A DNA stretch of 64,000 nucleotides, from positions 62,001-126,000 of the forward strand of contig JABVXU010000045.1 in assembly GCA_013365365.1 (NCBI GenBank), in the 5' to 3' direction. The stretch's first letter is position 1, and every line of letters starts with the position of its first letter. Source of the DNA: Cruorifilaria tuberocauda. Lineage: Eukaryota; Nematoda; Chromadorea; Rhabditida; Onchocercidae. Shown one piece after another: positions 13,901 to 26,190 of this stretch. A program made the translations under genes and the position numbers. The notes under the pieces were generated by a model. The model worked only from the letters and a program-made list of their open reading frames with translations. It made no database searches and was not told the DNA's origin.

Positions 13901-16900
13901 TTCAATTTATCCACTAGCATTTGTAATTTAAGTATATTGATAATTGTTTCATTGATCGCTAATTTATTTGAACGTCTCGATTAACGTTCATTTCTGAATT
14001 AAACTTACTTCAGCTGGAGTGTTGAATTCAGTAATGGAATGTGTACCGCTGAAATCTGATTTGATAATGTGATCTTGGCTGAATAATGCCTTGTCTCCAA
14101 CAAATAAGCTCTCATCATCATTGTCTTCAGCCTCATCCTTTTCATGCTCATTTACCTGGTTCTTATCTGTACTTGTCACTGTTGTTGTTGCTGTTGTTAT
14201 TGTTTGAGGTAGCTTCAAAATAGACATTTTATATACTTATCCATCGTCAACATTATTTTAAGCACACTAGTATTAATATAATAATCTTATAAGAATACAG
14301 TTTAAAAGGGAAAATTATAGATTTGATTTACATTTTCACATTTAATATTGAATTTTATTGCCACATTATAAAAAGAATCAAATTTAATTTTTACTTTAAT
14401 TGAAATGGTCGAAATCTTTGATATTTCCCATTGATGTTTTATTTCGGGAGATGTAGTTGGCAACGATTCTGTTACAAATGCATTATCAGTTGATGATCGA
14501 GAAGATGGTGAGTGAATGAATGATTCTGATGAAATTACTGATGGTACCATTCCAACCAGTACCGATTCAGTCACTGCAGTAGACACTTTCAAATGTGATT
14601 TCATTCTTATCAAAACATTTGTTAAGTCCAACTAATTATCATTATCACCATTAAAAACATACTTTTGAGCTGTTCAATAAAGTAGCTTGCTAAAAGGAAT
14701 CTGAAATATCAGAATTCAGCAATCAATTCTTGCTCATAAAATGTTGGGAGAAACAGTGGTACCTGAAGAAGTATAAGGTTTTCGACTAGCAACAGTCATT
14801 CCATCAGTAACAATCTCTCCGAGTGTTGCCAAATGCTTATGTACATTGAATGTTTGTGATGCGATCGGATGCAACATTGGAATTCCTGGAATGACTTTTG
14901 AATATTATTTGAAATCTTAGAATAACATCGATAAAAATAATGAAAGGGTAATTGTAAAAAAAACGACAACCTTATTTATAAAAACGTATAAGAAATTTTT
15001 AGGAAAGAAATCATAACTTGTGTTATGATATTTCAATGGAAGAAAGATATACTTGTAGTCTGCTCTCTTAATTTCGTGATATTCGATGCGGTAATGCCAA
15101 AGGGGATGTCTGACACTTCTTCCATAACTAATGCTAAAATAAGCATCAAAGAGTTCGAAATGTTTCTGAAGTTAATTACTTTTGATAAAGAAGCAAATTG
15201 ATCCTCGCAAGTATTGTAAATTAAAACAAATGGCAAAGATTTATGTTAAAAACTAGTTACGAAGTTAAATTTTCAATCACATTCCAAAAAGTCAACTCTT
15301 GAATCTTTTACTTTAGATAAATTACTTTTTCAGCATTATTGATTTCCATAGATGTGTAAGTATTATCTTTATTACTTTATCACAAGTTATAACTATGAAG
15401 AAGTTTTAGCGATAAAAAATGTCAGTTTCAGTAACAAAACTTTCAAACTAGCTGTTGTATAAGAAACATTGCTCTTACTTTGCTTCTCAGGTGTGGTAAC
15501 TTCGATTTGTTGAGGTGTCTTCTGAATCTCCATCGGGATCGTAGTTTCGTTTATTGTTTTGCTAATTATTGTTTCCTGTTCAGGTTTTGATGATGATGAA
15601 ATTGTACTTATTGTCTTATCTACAGTATCGATATCTGAAGTTCTATATGTACTTGAATCCATTTTCATTGCCTCATTCGATATACTACCAAAATTATTTA
15701 GGAAATCGGGAGTAGCTAATGAATTCATCTTTGAATTAGAATTATTTTGAATCGCACGAAGGATATTTTGTTGTGAAATTGATGAAATTGAAGCTGTTGA
15801 TTGGCCAGTAATTGTTTTAGCAAATGGATCTTCTGCTCTAACCTGAAAGTTTTCCAAAAAAATTTGTTTCTGAAGGAAATTTCAAATGTTGAAAGCTTCC
15901 ATCTTTAAAATGCTTACAAATTATAAAAACAATGGTTCGGAAATGATCAGCAAATAATAAAATTATTGGTTTCTATGAAGAAAAGTAAGATACTTCTAGT
16001 ATTTCAACACTGTTTCATTTCATTTTTCCTTCTTCAAATAAGTTACCCAACTTATTTGAATAATATTATTCAAATCTTGATTTACTTATTATTTCATTTA
16101 AATTCCGCTTGCCAAGCTTTAACATAAATGAACGTTAGGATACTTTTTCGGGAAATGGTTGATATTTTTTATTTTAATTTAGAAAGTCTTCAACAAAAAG
16201 AATGAAAAGCATCGCGTAAAAATTATTTCCTAAAACTGGAATAACTGTTGTTGAAAATATCAAAAGAAGCATAAAGCATTCTTTATCAATTTATCAGAGA
16301 CGATAAAGAATAACTACAGCCGATTATGACAATGAAACAAAAGGACTAGTTTTAAAAAATCCTATAATCGTAAAAATAATTATCTATTCTTCTATTTACT
16401 TCGTTTACTAACAAATTGGAAAGTTGAGATACATATAATGGATTTATTGTTAATAGAATTGTGAAAAGTTGGTCTTTCGCTTTAAATCGCCTTGAAAAAA
16501 TAGAGATAGGGTGAATTTTGAATATATTACTTAACATGAGAAATATGAAGTTATCCAAGTTTTGAGAATTAAACCATGAAGATCACGAGATATACGAAAG
16601 ATGTCGAAAACTTAAATTTTCAGTTCATACCTCTGGAGGTAGTTCAACTTCATTTTCCACGTGTTCTGATATTCCAATGATAGCATCAGGTCCATTAATT
16701 GTTGACATACTTAATTTTGATATTTTCATCAAGCTTGGGATCGATGTTTCCTTTGTTTCATCATTATTTCCTCTTCTATAAAAACGTTAATAAAGTATAA
16801 AATCCTTTCAAGCTGGATTGTTTTCATATCAAAGGAAAAATTTTCATTTTCCAAAACCTAAAAATGCAAGTAAAATAAAATTATTAAAAATAGGAGTTTG

Positions 16901-19103
16901 AAGTTTGATATTTCCTGCAATTTCACTTCTTTTTGACTTTCTACGCCTTTCTTTTTTCGATTATTTAATCCGCTTTGATTTGTTTGATTTTTAAACAAAC
17001 GAACTTCAATTCTAAAGAATAATTCTTTTCTGATACAAAATAAATGATCAATGAGATTTTTAACTGAGCTAGACAAACGGATCACAAAGATTTTCAACAT
17101 AATAAAATTGATGAAAAAGTGAAATTTTTCATTGGTTTCTCAAGAAATGATAGAATTATTGAAAGAGAGATTCATAAGTTTCTTTCTTGAGGAAGTTGCA
17201 AAAATTCAAAAATATTGCAAAAGTTTCAACAATTTAATTTAAATATACTTCTGCAGATCTTTCTGAAATTCAAAAAAATCCGATAAATTGGATTTCTCTG
17301 ACACCGTTATCTAGTTTTGGTTTTAAATTTCATGCCTTCAAATACCGTTAGCTTCTGCAAATTTCAACGCATGGTGAAATGTTCAGAAAGAATGTATCTC
17401 ACCATCTCTACTCAATCATTGCCTACAGTTCGATGTAGCTCTTTCATCTGAAGCATTGATAAAGTGATAATAGCGAATTTTCGCTGTATCTAATTGGATA
17501 ATCAAAGTTTACCTTTCCGCCTTTCCATCGGCAACTCGCATGCAAAATGTAGTTAAATGGTAAATTTAATTGATGACAAAAAATTCTTAACTCCATAAAA
17601 GAAGATAAAAACTTGAAATTTTTTGAAGATTTCAAAACTCTAGAGATATGGATAACTTTCTATAAATTCTGAAAGAATCAAACAAGATGATATCAGATGA
17701 ATTGAACTTCTGCAATACATTTTCAATTAATATTCGATAACTTTAAAAGAAAATTTAAAACTATTTCGTGAGAACACATATTTATACTATATAGAAAATT
17801 GAAAGTTTCTGTAAATATATTTTCTTAAACTGTAAATATTTTTCTTTCTGAATAAGTTTTTAGTTCTATTTAATATTTTATAATTGCATTATAACTGTCT
17901 ATCGCATTACATATTCCAATTACCATATGCCCGAAAATCTAAAAAAGACTATCTTCTCAACAGTGAAAGAAATACGTTTTCCATTTAAAATGTAAATAAT
18001 AGGATTGGTTAGACTGATTATTTAGTAAATAACGGAACTTACAAAAAGTAATATTATTCATGTTCACATGTTCGTGTTATTCATGTTTACAAATTTATTT
18101 TAGCGTTCTCATTTCCATTAAGATAAAATTCAAGTAATCTCGCACTCCTAATTATCCTACAGCTAGTTGAACTCATGATAAATTGAGAAGGAAAACTTTT
18201 AATCACCAATATCATTGATACTATCAGTTCATATTTAATTGTGCTATAATGAAGTTGAGATAAAGGAATGAAATGGAGGACAATTTAGGCTTGAATCATT
18301 AAATTTAATTTGACCTATTGATTGTATAAATGTCATAAAATCTCTTAGTATTAAGAAATTAAAAAAAGCTATTAGCTATTAAAAATGTTGTTGAAAAATG
18401 AAGAGAAATACGAAGGAATGCTAAATGAGTATATATGCTAAATGAGAGTTCAATTATATTTTAAATGAAAAAGGCTAATTTATTAAAAGGAATAAGTTTT
18501 CGAGTTTTAGAATTTCAAAACTTCATCAAAAGTTTATAAGACAAACGTAGAGCTTACTCTTCTTGTGTTACATTTAAATAGTTGAGATGATCGGATTGCA
18601 CTTCAATAGTTGTAGTAATCAACGGCGATATTGTTGATGAAGATTCTTGTTCAGGAATTTCAAATTTTGAAGTGTCTAACTTATGAGCTCTCTTAATTTC
18701 AGAGAGCGAAAATCCTCTTTCTCGAGGTGCAATTGTTTCTACTAATTTTCGAGTAGTAAAGCTTCGTTGAATCGGTAGTAAAGTAGTTTCTGATTCTGTT
18801 TTCCATATTAGCTGTGCAGAAGTTTGGGATGATGGCGACAACGATGACAAGATCGTATTTTCTGGTTCAGTATTCTGAGCGATGGCTGCAATGTTCCAAA
18901 ACAATTTATCTTTCACTTCTAATACATATTTGAAATTTTAATCATATTTTAAAGTTGCAATGAAACAATGTATGAGGAAAAATAGAATATGAGAAATGTT
19001 AATTGAAATTGATTTAATGAATTTCAAAAATTACGAAGGTAAGAAGAAAAAGTTTACCTGAAAGAAGAGAAACTAATAAATGAATTGAAATTTCACTTCG
19101 CAT
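7982..19103 (-). CDS. mucin-like type I membrane protein with SEA domain
   Basis: Nineteen exons in consistent phase: 19058-19103, 18558-18885, 16631-16775, 15479-15842, 15053-15133, 14763-14885, 14395-14585, 14009-14212, 13161-13244, 12356-12403, 11891-11954, 11393-11479, 11005-11268, 10831-10905, 10131-10252, 9661-9877, 9310-9482, 8456-8562 and 7982-8105; about 948 residues. Exon 1 encodes a signal peptide (MRSEISIHLLVSLLSA). Residues about 20-700 are Ser/Thr/Glu-rich, of the kind that is O-glycosylated, with a Glu-Pro repeat near 600-650. Residues about 703-820 form a SEA domain: FSFRITNIDYVPEFGDPNSG, then NFLKGSVIV. One transmembrane span follows (residues 850-872) and then a basic stop-transfer TNNRRTNGTLKLK and a 76-residue tail. 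By analogy with MUC1-type proteins it should sit on an apical or cuticular surface. I do not recognise a named orthologue. Only the choice of tail exons is uncertain. Confidence 0.85.
9794..9808 (-). other. predicted SEA autoproteolysis site GSVIV
   Basis: The codons GGC AGC GTG ATA GTG encode GSVIV (residues about 766-770) in the context NFLKGSVIVDGIVYT. Self-cleaving SEA domains such as that of MUC1 break between G and S in a G-S-V-V-V type motif set between two beta strands. This site fits the motif and its placement. Cleavage would leave the mucin ectodomain non-covalently attached to the membrane stub. Confidence 0.7.
11117..11212 (-). repeat. Glu-Pro coding repeat in the SEA-domain gene
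   Basis: Within exon 11005-11268 the frame is an imperfect tandem of EPEP, EPTP and EPAP units, with runs such as PEPEPAPEPAPEPAP. The plus strand shows it as repeated ggttcagg/gctggttc units. Such extended, rod-like acidic-proline repeats often vary in copy number between isolates. Confidence 0.85.
12780..12905 (-). other. unexplained coding-like stretch inside a SEA-gene intron
   Basis: The intron 12404-13160 contains a 42-codon minus-strand frame, open from a TAA at 12906 to a TGA at 12780. It includes VQIPKVRTFIVDFDKTKYSR and AVCDGYDVCTE. It has higher G+C than the rest of the intron. I recognise no family and no in-phase way to add it to the main transcript. Confidence 0.3.
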
Positions 19104-20683
19104 CCTTCCCCAATCTTTTCTCTTTCTTCCTTTCTATTCGAAAGTCTCACCTGTCACACTTTAAGACTGCTGAAAATTCTCTCAGTGCTGAGAAATCCTG
19201 TAAATTTGAAATCAAAATGAGTTAAATATTATTTAGTAAATCTTAATTGATGGAACGTAAATGGTAATTTATGCTATAAATTATTCTAAAACGATCGTCA
19301 ATGATCAAATTTACGTATGAATTAGAGGACATACATCGAAAGAAGTTAATTGATGAATTGTAAAACAAAAAAGTTACAAAGGAGATTTGCAAGGTAAAAT
19401 ATGCCATAAGGCTATGTTCAGAAGAAATGTTAGTCGGGAGAAAAATGTCCTGCTTTTATAGCGATAATAATTTAGACGATAAGGAAATTATCTTTTTTTA
19501 TTCATGGTAAGAAATTCTGATGTGAAATTTCCTTTGAGATGTTGCATACCGAATTGAAAAAGCAGTTATTCCGGATATTTGGAGATACCTATGAATAAAA
19601 AATAACTGCGACAACAATCCCTATTTTTTATCTTTCGATTACCTCTCTTTTGTTTTGCTTCAGTGAAAACTCATCTTCAATTTCGGATGTGATGAGGAGA
19701 ATAGGGACGAATTTGATGCACAAGATCAAATTAATTTTGCATTCAAACAAATTTCAATAATTATCATCCGATAGGTAAGAAAAGTGAAAAACAATTTTGC
19801 AAATTTCAAATTGATTTTGAATTATCATTATCCATGAAAGGAGATATTTCATGACCGATGGCGATAATACATTCAAACAGTTAACAATGAATTTTCAGAA
19901 GATAAATAGAAAACAAACATTTCATATTATTATGATTAGCTAAGCAGAAACTGCTTATGAATTTATTGTTCAGAAGAATGTTGACATAAAAAGTAATAGT
20001 ACGATTTTGAAAAGAGATTTAGTTCGTAAAAAAATTTTTTTGAATTAACAGCAAATATTTGCTCAGATATGTACGGACAACAGAACGAATCGCTAAAGCT
20101 TGTATATGCGATACCTAATATTAGAATTTGAATCATCCTTAAAAATACCTTCATTTGTGAATTCAAAATTAATGTCAATATTTATCGGACATTTTATTCA
20201 ATACTAACATTTATTTATAAATATACAAAAAGAAGTACATAAAATTGAGCGATATAATTTAAGAATACCTGTTACTTGATGGTGATGTTAACGCTTGTAG
20301 AATAGCTGGTCGGAGATGAATTAGCTAATTTGCAAAAAAAGGAATTCGAAAAATTTTTGAATTTCTTACTAATAGAGGAGAATAAACCAGTTTTTCGCAA
20401 TTGCTGATAAGAGGAAAGATAGGAACGACCTTCCTTTCACTGTAATGTTTTATCTAGCAACTTAAACGAAAAAATAAAGGAGAAATTGAGCGAAATTTCA
20501 TAAAAGTCACGAAATTTGAGGAGAGAAAAAAATTCGATTTTATTCATTTCTATTGCTTTTGTCGTATTATTTACTAAAATTTTTGGATTGAATTGAAATA
20601 ACTTCAATTGAAACATGCCCTATAACTTCTTCAAGCTGCGAAGAAGACGATGATTGTTCTCTGGACTTTGCATTTCAATTTTG

Positions 20684-20725
20684 AGAGAGAGAGAGGGATA
20701 GAGAGGGAGAGAGAGGGAAAAGGGG
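20684..20725. repeat. GA-rich microsatellite
   Basis: Interrupted run of GA dinucleotides with GGGA units, part of a purine-rich stretch continuing to about 20735. Confidence 0.9.
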
Positions 20726-22800
20726 AGAAAAGCAATGCGAAAGCATTAAAAAGAATTTTTTTACTATTCCCAATTGCACTTTTTTAAGAAAACTAAAAAA
20801 ATTGTTATTATTTTCAAAAATCTGATTCTATGTGCACAAGTAATTTTCTCAAGAAAAGCCGAAAATTTTTGTGATAAAGAAGGCTAATTAAATTTAACTA
20901 ATCATTTTCGCATTCGATATTCCAGAATTTCAGATTTCTCTTTTTCTACTTTAAGATAAATTTGGAACTCGAAGTGGTTAAAGTGGAAAGGTAAATTAGC
21001 ATTTTAGGTTTGTAGAGGTAAATTTGTGAGTAGAAATGGTAAAAATGGAAAGGTGACTTAATGTTAAAAAACCGTCATTATTATTCAACACGTCAATCAT
21101 TATTTTTCTAGAGGACCATTTGGTCTTCCTTTGAAAATGATTTTTGCAGTATAGATATGCGAAGGTAACATTTAGGTATAAATGATGGATTCTTGCTAGT
21201 TGAAACTGCTTGTGTAAAATTTCATTTTCACAAAATAGCAGCGGTAGTGGGATTTCCAGAAAATTTAAAACGCTAGAACCTTTTTAAAAAAAACCTTTAA
21301 TTGAAAACCCTCGACGATTAGAGAATTTTTGCAAAAATATTTTGTTTTTTCTATAAGCTGAAATCAAATGGAAAAATTATTGAAATATCTAATCTGCTAG
21401 ACGACAAATATACACTAAGGTGAATGGTACTACAGGAAATTGTAGCAATTGTTGAAACAATTTTAATAAATTAGTGAATTTAATTAATTGAAAAAAATTT
21501 ATTTATCCAAGAGAATTTTACCATTTTTATTATCGGTTCTAGTTTCGCAGATTTTGATATTTTGAATCTTATTTTAATGAAAAAAAATGATTAATACTTA
21601 TTTATAAGCGAATAGAGTAAATGTGCTGATAAGAAAAGATTAATGAATGAGCAATGAATTCATGAGAAATAGAAGAAACAATAGGAATTTGATATATTCA
21701 TCATGTTAACAATAAATCAGATACATCGCTTAATTACACCAAACTGCATCGACTAAACATAAGTTGCGTAGTACTCAGCAATAGTATATAATTTCTTGCA
21801 TGAAATAATTTAATTTAATGATCATTAAAAATTGTTTAAAAGGAAAATTATACCGTCCAGAATAAATACTCAATATTCATGATAAGATATTCGCGAAATG
21901 TAATGGAATAAATATTTCGAGGGTGGGATAGGAATAAAAAGGTAGATATATAATACTGTCGGTTTTTCTGATCAATACTGATGAACTGAACATGGAAGTA
22001 CTGAACATGATTTGATGAAATCTTTTTCTCATACTTCATCTTTTCTTGAGATAGGTGGAAGATTTTATCGCCGTTTTGAATCATTACCATCGTGATCGTA
22101 ACGATTGGTAAAGGCATGACGAAAGATTGACTGGAAAGAAAGATTTGTTAGGAAATGGAAAAAGGGTTAGGGAATATCGAAGTTTTGTTTCATTATGTTA
22201 AGCGTAATTTAGGATGACAAATTGAGCATAAAAGGAAAAGATCAAAGCGGAGATTAACCTTTGCCTTTTTTAATAATGATAATGCTGAATTAGATGAAGA
22301 GAGTATTTTTATCATATCTCTGAAACCGGTTAAAAATGCATTGCAATGTTGCCTTCAATGAAGTGGACACCAGCAGATATCAAATGACAGGTCATCAAGT
22401 GAAATAATGTTAAAAGAAAAATTTCCATTATGATTATTGGATCGTATCTCAATGAATAAAGAAATCTAAAATTAACTTGTTGAAGGGCGAAATACCTAAT
22501 ACTTTGACCATTACTAACTAGAATTTATGTTTAATATCTCGTAAACCAGTAAATGTAAACAAAATATAAGTGCCATTAAATTCGGATAAGTACTCGGATT
22601 TATTGCAATGTGAAGAAATAAACATGCTATTCCCGTCTATAAATATGCAAGCGAGAAATTATCTTCGGTAAGTTTTCTGTTTTCTTGAAACAGATCTGGA
22701 ATAGTTTAGAAGAGTTTTCGTGATGAAATTTACACCAATAACTTACTTAACTAAGCAAATTAAGTAATTTTAACGTATAAACTTAAGTAGATGTGAATAT

Positions 22801-22998
22801 TCAAAATAGTGTTGAGCTCATAAGCTTAATAAGCTTCTTAGTCTCCCTTCCTTTCACAATTAGCTTAATTAAGTCTTTATCTTGATTGATATCACGAGAA
22901 CTGGAAAAGCCTAAAATGTATGTCAGAAAAATCATTAATAGCTCGATTATTTTTAAACATGAGATTATTTGCAAGTGATTTTTTACTGACGAATACAT
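22801..22998 (-). CDS. possible small secreted peptide precursor
   Basis: A 65-codon open frame. Its N-terminal half is hydrophobic (CLKIIELLMIFLTYILGFSS), like a signal peptide. Its C-terminal half is hydrophilic and carries KGR and KK basic sites. This layout resembles a secreted peptide precursor, but it lies alone in a gene-poor, AT-rich region where such frames arise by chance. I recognise no family, and codon use is not distinctive. Treat it as a weak candidate. Confidence 0.15.
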   Translation of the reverse strand: MYSSVKNHLQIISCLKIIELLMIFLTYILGFSSSRDINQDKDLIKLIVKGRETKKLIKLMSSTLF

Positions 22999-23409
22999 GA
23001 GAAATTTCCCGGTATATATCTACAAAGAAGATGGAAAATGAGCAACTACCAGATATCCTGGCTGCTTCAGTAAGATATTCCTTTGATTTCGTTATGCCAT
23101 TACTATTTAATCGTATTCTTCGTATTGCTAAATAACTAGTTTTTTTTAGTGAGAAATCTTCCAGTTTTCATGATATTTATTAGATAATGCTCAATTTCAT
23201 TTGCTGCCAGAGACAAATTGATTTTGCGGGTAGATGAAGAGAAACGAACAGGTGAGATCAGGTATAAATGCATGAGAAAGATGAAATTAGATAGTTTATT
23301 GAAGGAGTCATTAAGACCCAATAGCATTTATTCGTATTTCACTTGGTGACAGTTTATATATGCTACTCAATCAGAGACAAAATAATCTTATAAGGATAGA
23401 AAAAGCGTA

Positions 23410-23448
23410 AAAGAGAGAGAGAGAAAGAGAGAGAGATGGAGAGAGAGG
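23410..23448. repeat. GA microsatellite
   Basis: Run of GA dinucleotides with AAAG and ATGG interruptions in non-coding DNA. Confidence 0.9.
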
Positions 23449-26150
23449 TAGGAGAAGAAAGCGAAAAAATTACTGAACAAATAATTTACCAATGAAATTT
23501 TATACCAATCAACTGTCAAATGTCAGTATTAGGTAACAATGAAACTTAGGAAGGAAGCAAGTGATGATGACCTTTCACATAGGTCAAGCCATGTGATCGG
23601 AAAGATTGAAAGGAAATTGAGAGGAACTTTTTCGTAAAAGGACACGTCGATTTTTCACATAGCATTAATCAAAAGCAATTTAAAAAATACATTTTTCAAA
23701 TGTTCAATGTAACGATCCTAAATATCGTCATTGATCATTTCTCTTCGCCGTATTTCCATTTCAACGATGCATTTCACATGCAATTACTATTTTTCTACAA
23801 TTATCAAATGTTAATCGAATAGTTTGCCTTTTCTGTTAACTTATCAAATAACATACAAATGTTGGACACTTTTTCTAAAGTTATTTCTCTCTACAAAGTA
23901 ATGGAATATCTATTTTTGATTGTTACTCTAAACTAAACTGGTAGTAATAGTGATTACCCGTTGATCGGATACTGCGTGGGAAAATTTTTTTAATAAATGA
24001 AAATATGAAAGCAAATATGAGCAACAATTTTATCTTAACTGGATAAAAGAACTTTCATAGTTAAGCTATCTGATAGCAATTAAGTTAATACTGATTAATT
24101 AAAACAGTTCAAATTATTATGTATTGGGGAACATGTAAGCTATCACTGGATAATTTCAAATAAAGCAATAAATATTACAGGTAGGATTATTTTAATTCAA
24201 AAACTATTCTGTGCCAACTTTAATGGAATTCCGATATTATAACAAATTCTTCCTGAAATTAATTAAAGACCGAATTTAAGGAATGAAAACTAATAAGCGC
24301 TGAACGAATTTTATCACTATGCAATGCAAAAAATTGCAAGAATCTGAAAAATAAATTAATGTTTTTAGGTAAAAAACTTTAACGTTTTTTCTTTCTTCGT
24401 GAACTACCCCATAAATATGAATAATTAATTAGTGACTCAAAGTAATTTACATCAATTAAATGTAAAAGAAATAAATATAAAAGTTATCATTAGGTAAGTA
24501 AAGTAAAAGTAAAAAATTTAGGTCATTATTGAATGATTAAGTTCTGTTTGAAGATTTTAGATTCTGAAAAAATTTAAAATTTATAATATGGAAAAATTGT
24601 TGAACTTTAAAAAAAGGACTTGAAATCGATCAATGATCAAAAAGATATAAAACAAAAGTATTTAATATATCGATAGATCAATACTGTCTCTTTCCTCTCT
24701 TCTCCATTTAAAAAATGCTAAGTGTCAAATTTGGAATGCTCACATATTAATATCAGGTCAGTGATAAGGTCACTATTATCATCAAGACTCTACATTAATG
24801 ACTCATTTTGTACTTTGATTGAATGGAATCGGAGAAAGGAATGCGACAACCAGTTTACCATAACTGACGTACTAAAAAGTATTTTTCACTAATATTACAA
24901 TAGTATCTCTTTTTGTTTTTCATTGATAATAAATCGATAGATCATCTAAATGATCAATCTCTATGATCTGATCAATTATGTTTAATGGTGCACTAAAATT
25001 TAGAAGAAAATTTATATCTAAAGTTTAGACAGTTTTTTAGAAACTTCCAAACTTTAGAAACTTCCAGTTCGTCTAAGTATTGATTTCTAATTCAAATTAA
25101 TTGAATTTTTTCAAAACGTTTTGTGTGATTTTAGAATATGGAAGTAATGAAATAATTAGTGTGTTTTATACAAACTTATCATTCAATATTTCATATTTCC
25201 TAATTATGATGCATTTTTTCTTCTTTTCTCCCAGAAATACATGAAATATAAGTACATAAAGATACGTAAAAATAAATATTTGATAAAATTTCGAAAATAT
25301 TTTCATTGAAGTTCATCAATTTCTATTGATTACTTCTAATTTAAGCGAAAAATTTGAAGGAAAGTATTATTAAATGCATTTTTTAACCTAACGAGTTATT
25401 GAAGGAAAATCATTTTGTTTCATTCTATCAATCGCTAAATTGAAATTGGCCAGTTGCTTTACCCTTGTAAACGATAATGGGTAATGAGACAGAAATGCTT
25501 GGGATTCAAAATTTATTCAAATTTTAGGAAAATTACTCTGCTCTCTTTTTTATAAAGAACTAAAATGAATTAAATTTAGAAAAGACCTGAAATTCGTTTC
25601 TTTTCATACTGTCATGAAATTAAGTTTATTCAAAGAGCGATTAAAATACATTTAATTTATAAAAAAATTTTGCACATTGTACTTCTTAATGAAGAAATTT
25701 AATTTGCCAAATGTTTAAACAAATTCAGTTGAACTTTTAATTAATCTAATCAGAATGATAGAAGTTTGATGTAATTCATATAGAATAGATAACTTTCTTA
25801 CATTTTGTTTATGACACGTCAAATAGCATGTCAAATACAATAAATATTTTAAATATGTTGAGACTACTAAATGAAGTGAGTGAATAAAAAAGTGTTTGTA
25901 AAAAAAGAATTCGCAGTGCGAAACCGAAATGAGATAGGAACGAATCTGGTTCCATTAACGTCCATTTCAGGAAACGCTTTTATCCCTTTTCAGTGCTTCC
26001 CAGTGATTGTTTTACTAAATTAATCACATAGGAAAACAAAGTATATGCTCTAAAATTTTGAAATTTTACAGAGTGCGCCACACACAGAACATGCCTCCGA
26101 GCATTCAATTTATAACGCTTCCGTATGATTTCTACAACTCTATCATGTCT

Positions 26151-26190
26151 TTTCTCTCTCTCTCTCTCTCTCATTTTCTCCCTCTCTCTT
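26151..26190. repeat. CT microsatellite
   Basis: Uninterrupted TC dinucleotides from about 26153 to 26172, followed by CT-rich sequence; the reverse complement of the GA tracts elsewhere in the window. Confidence 0.9.
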
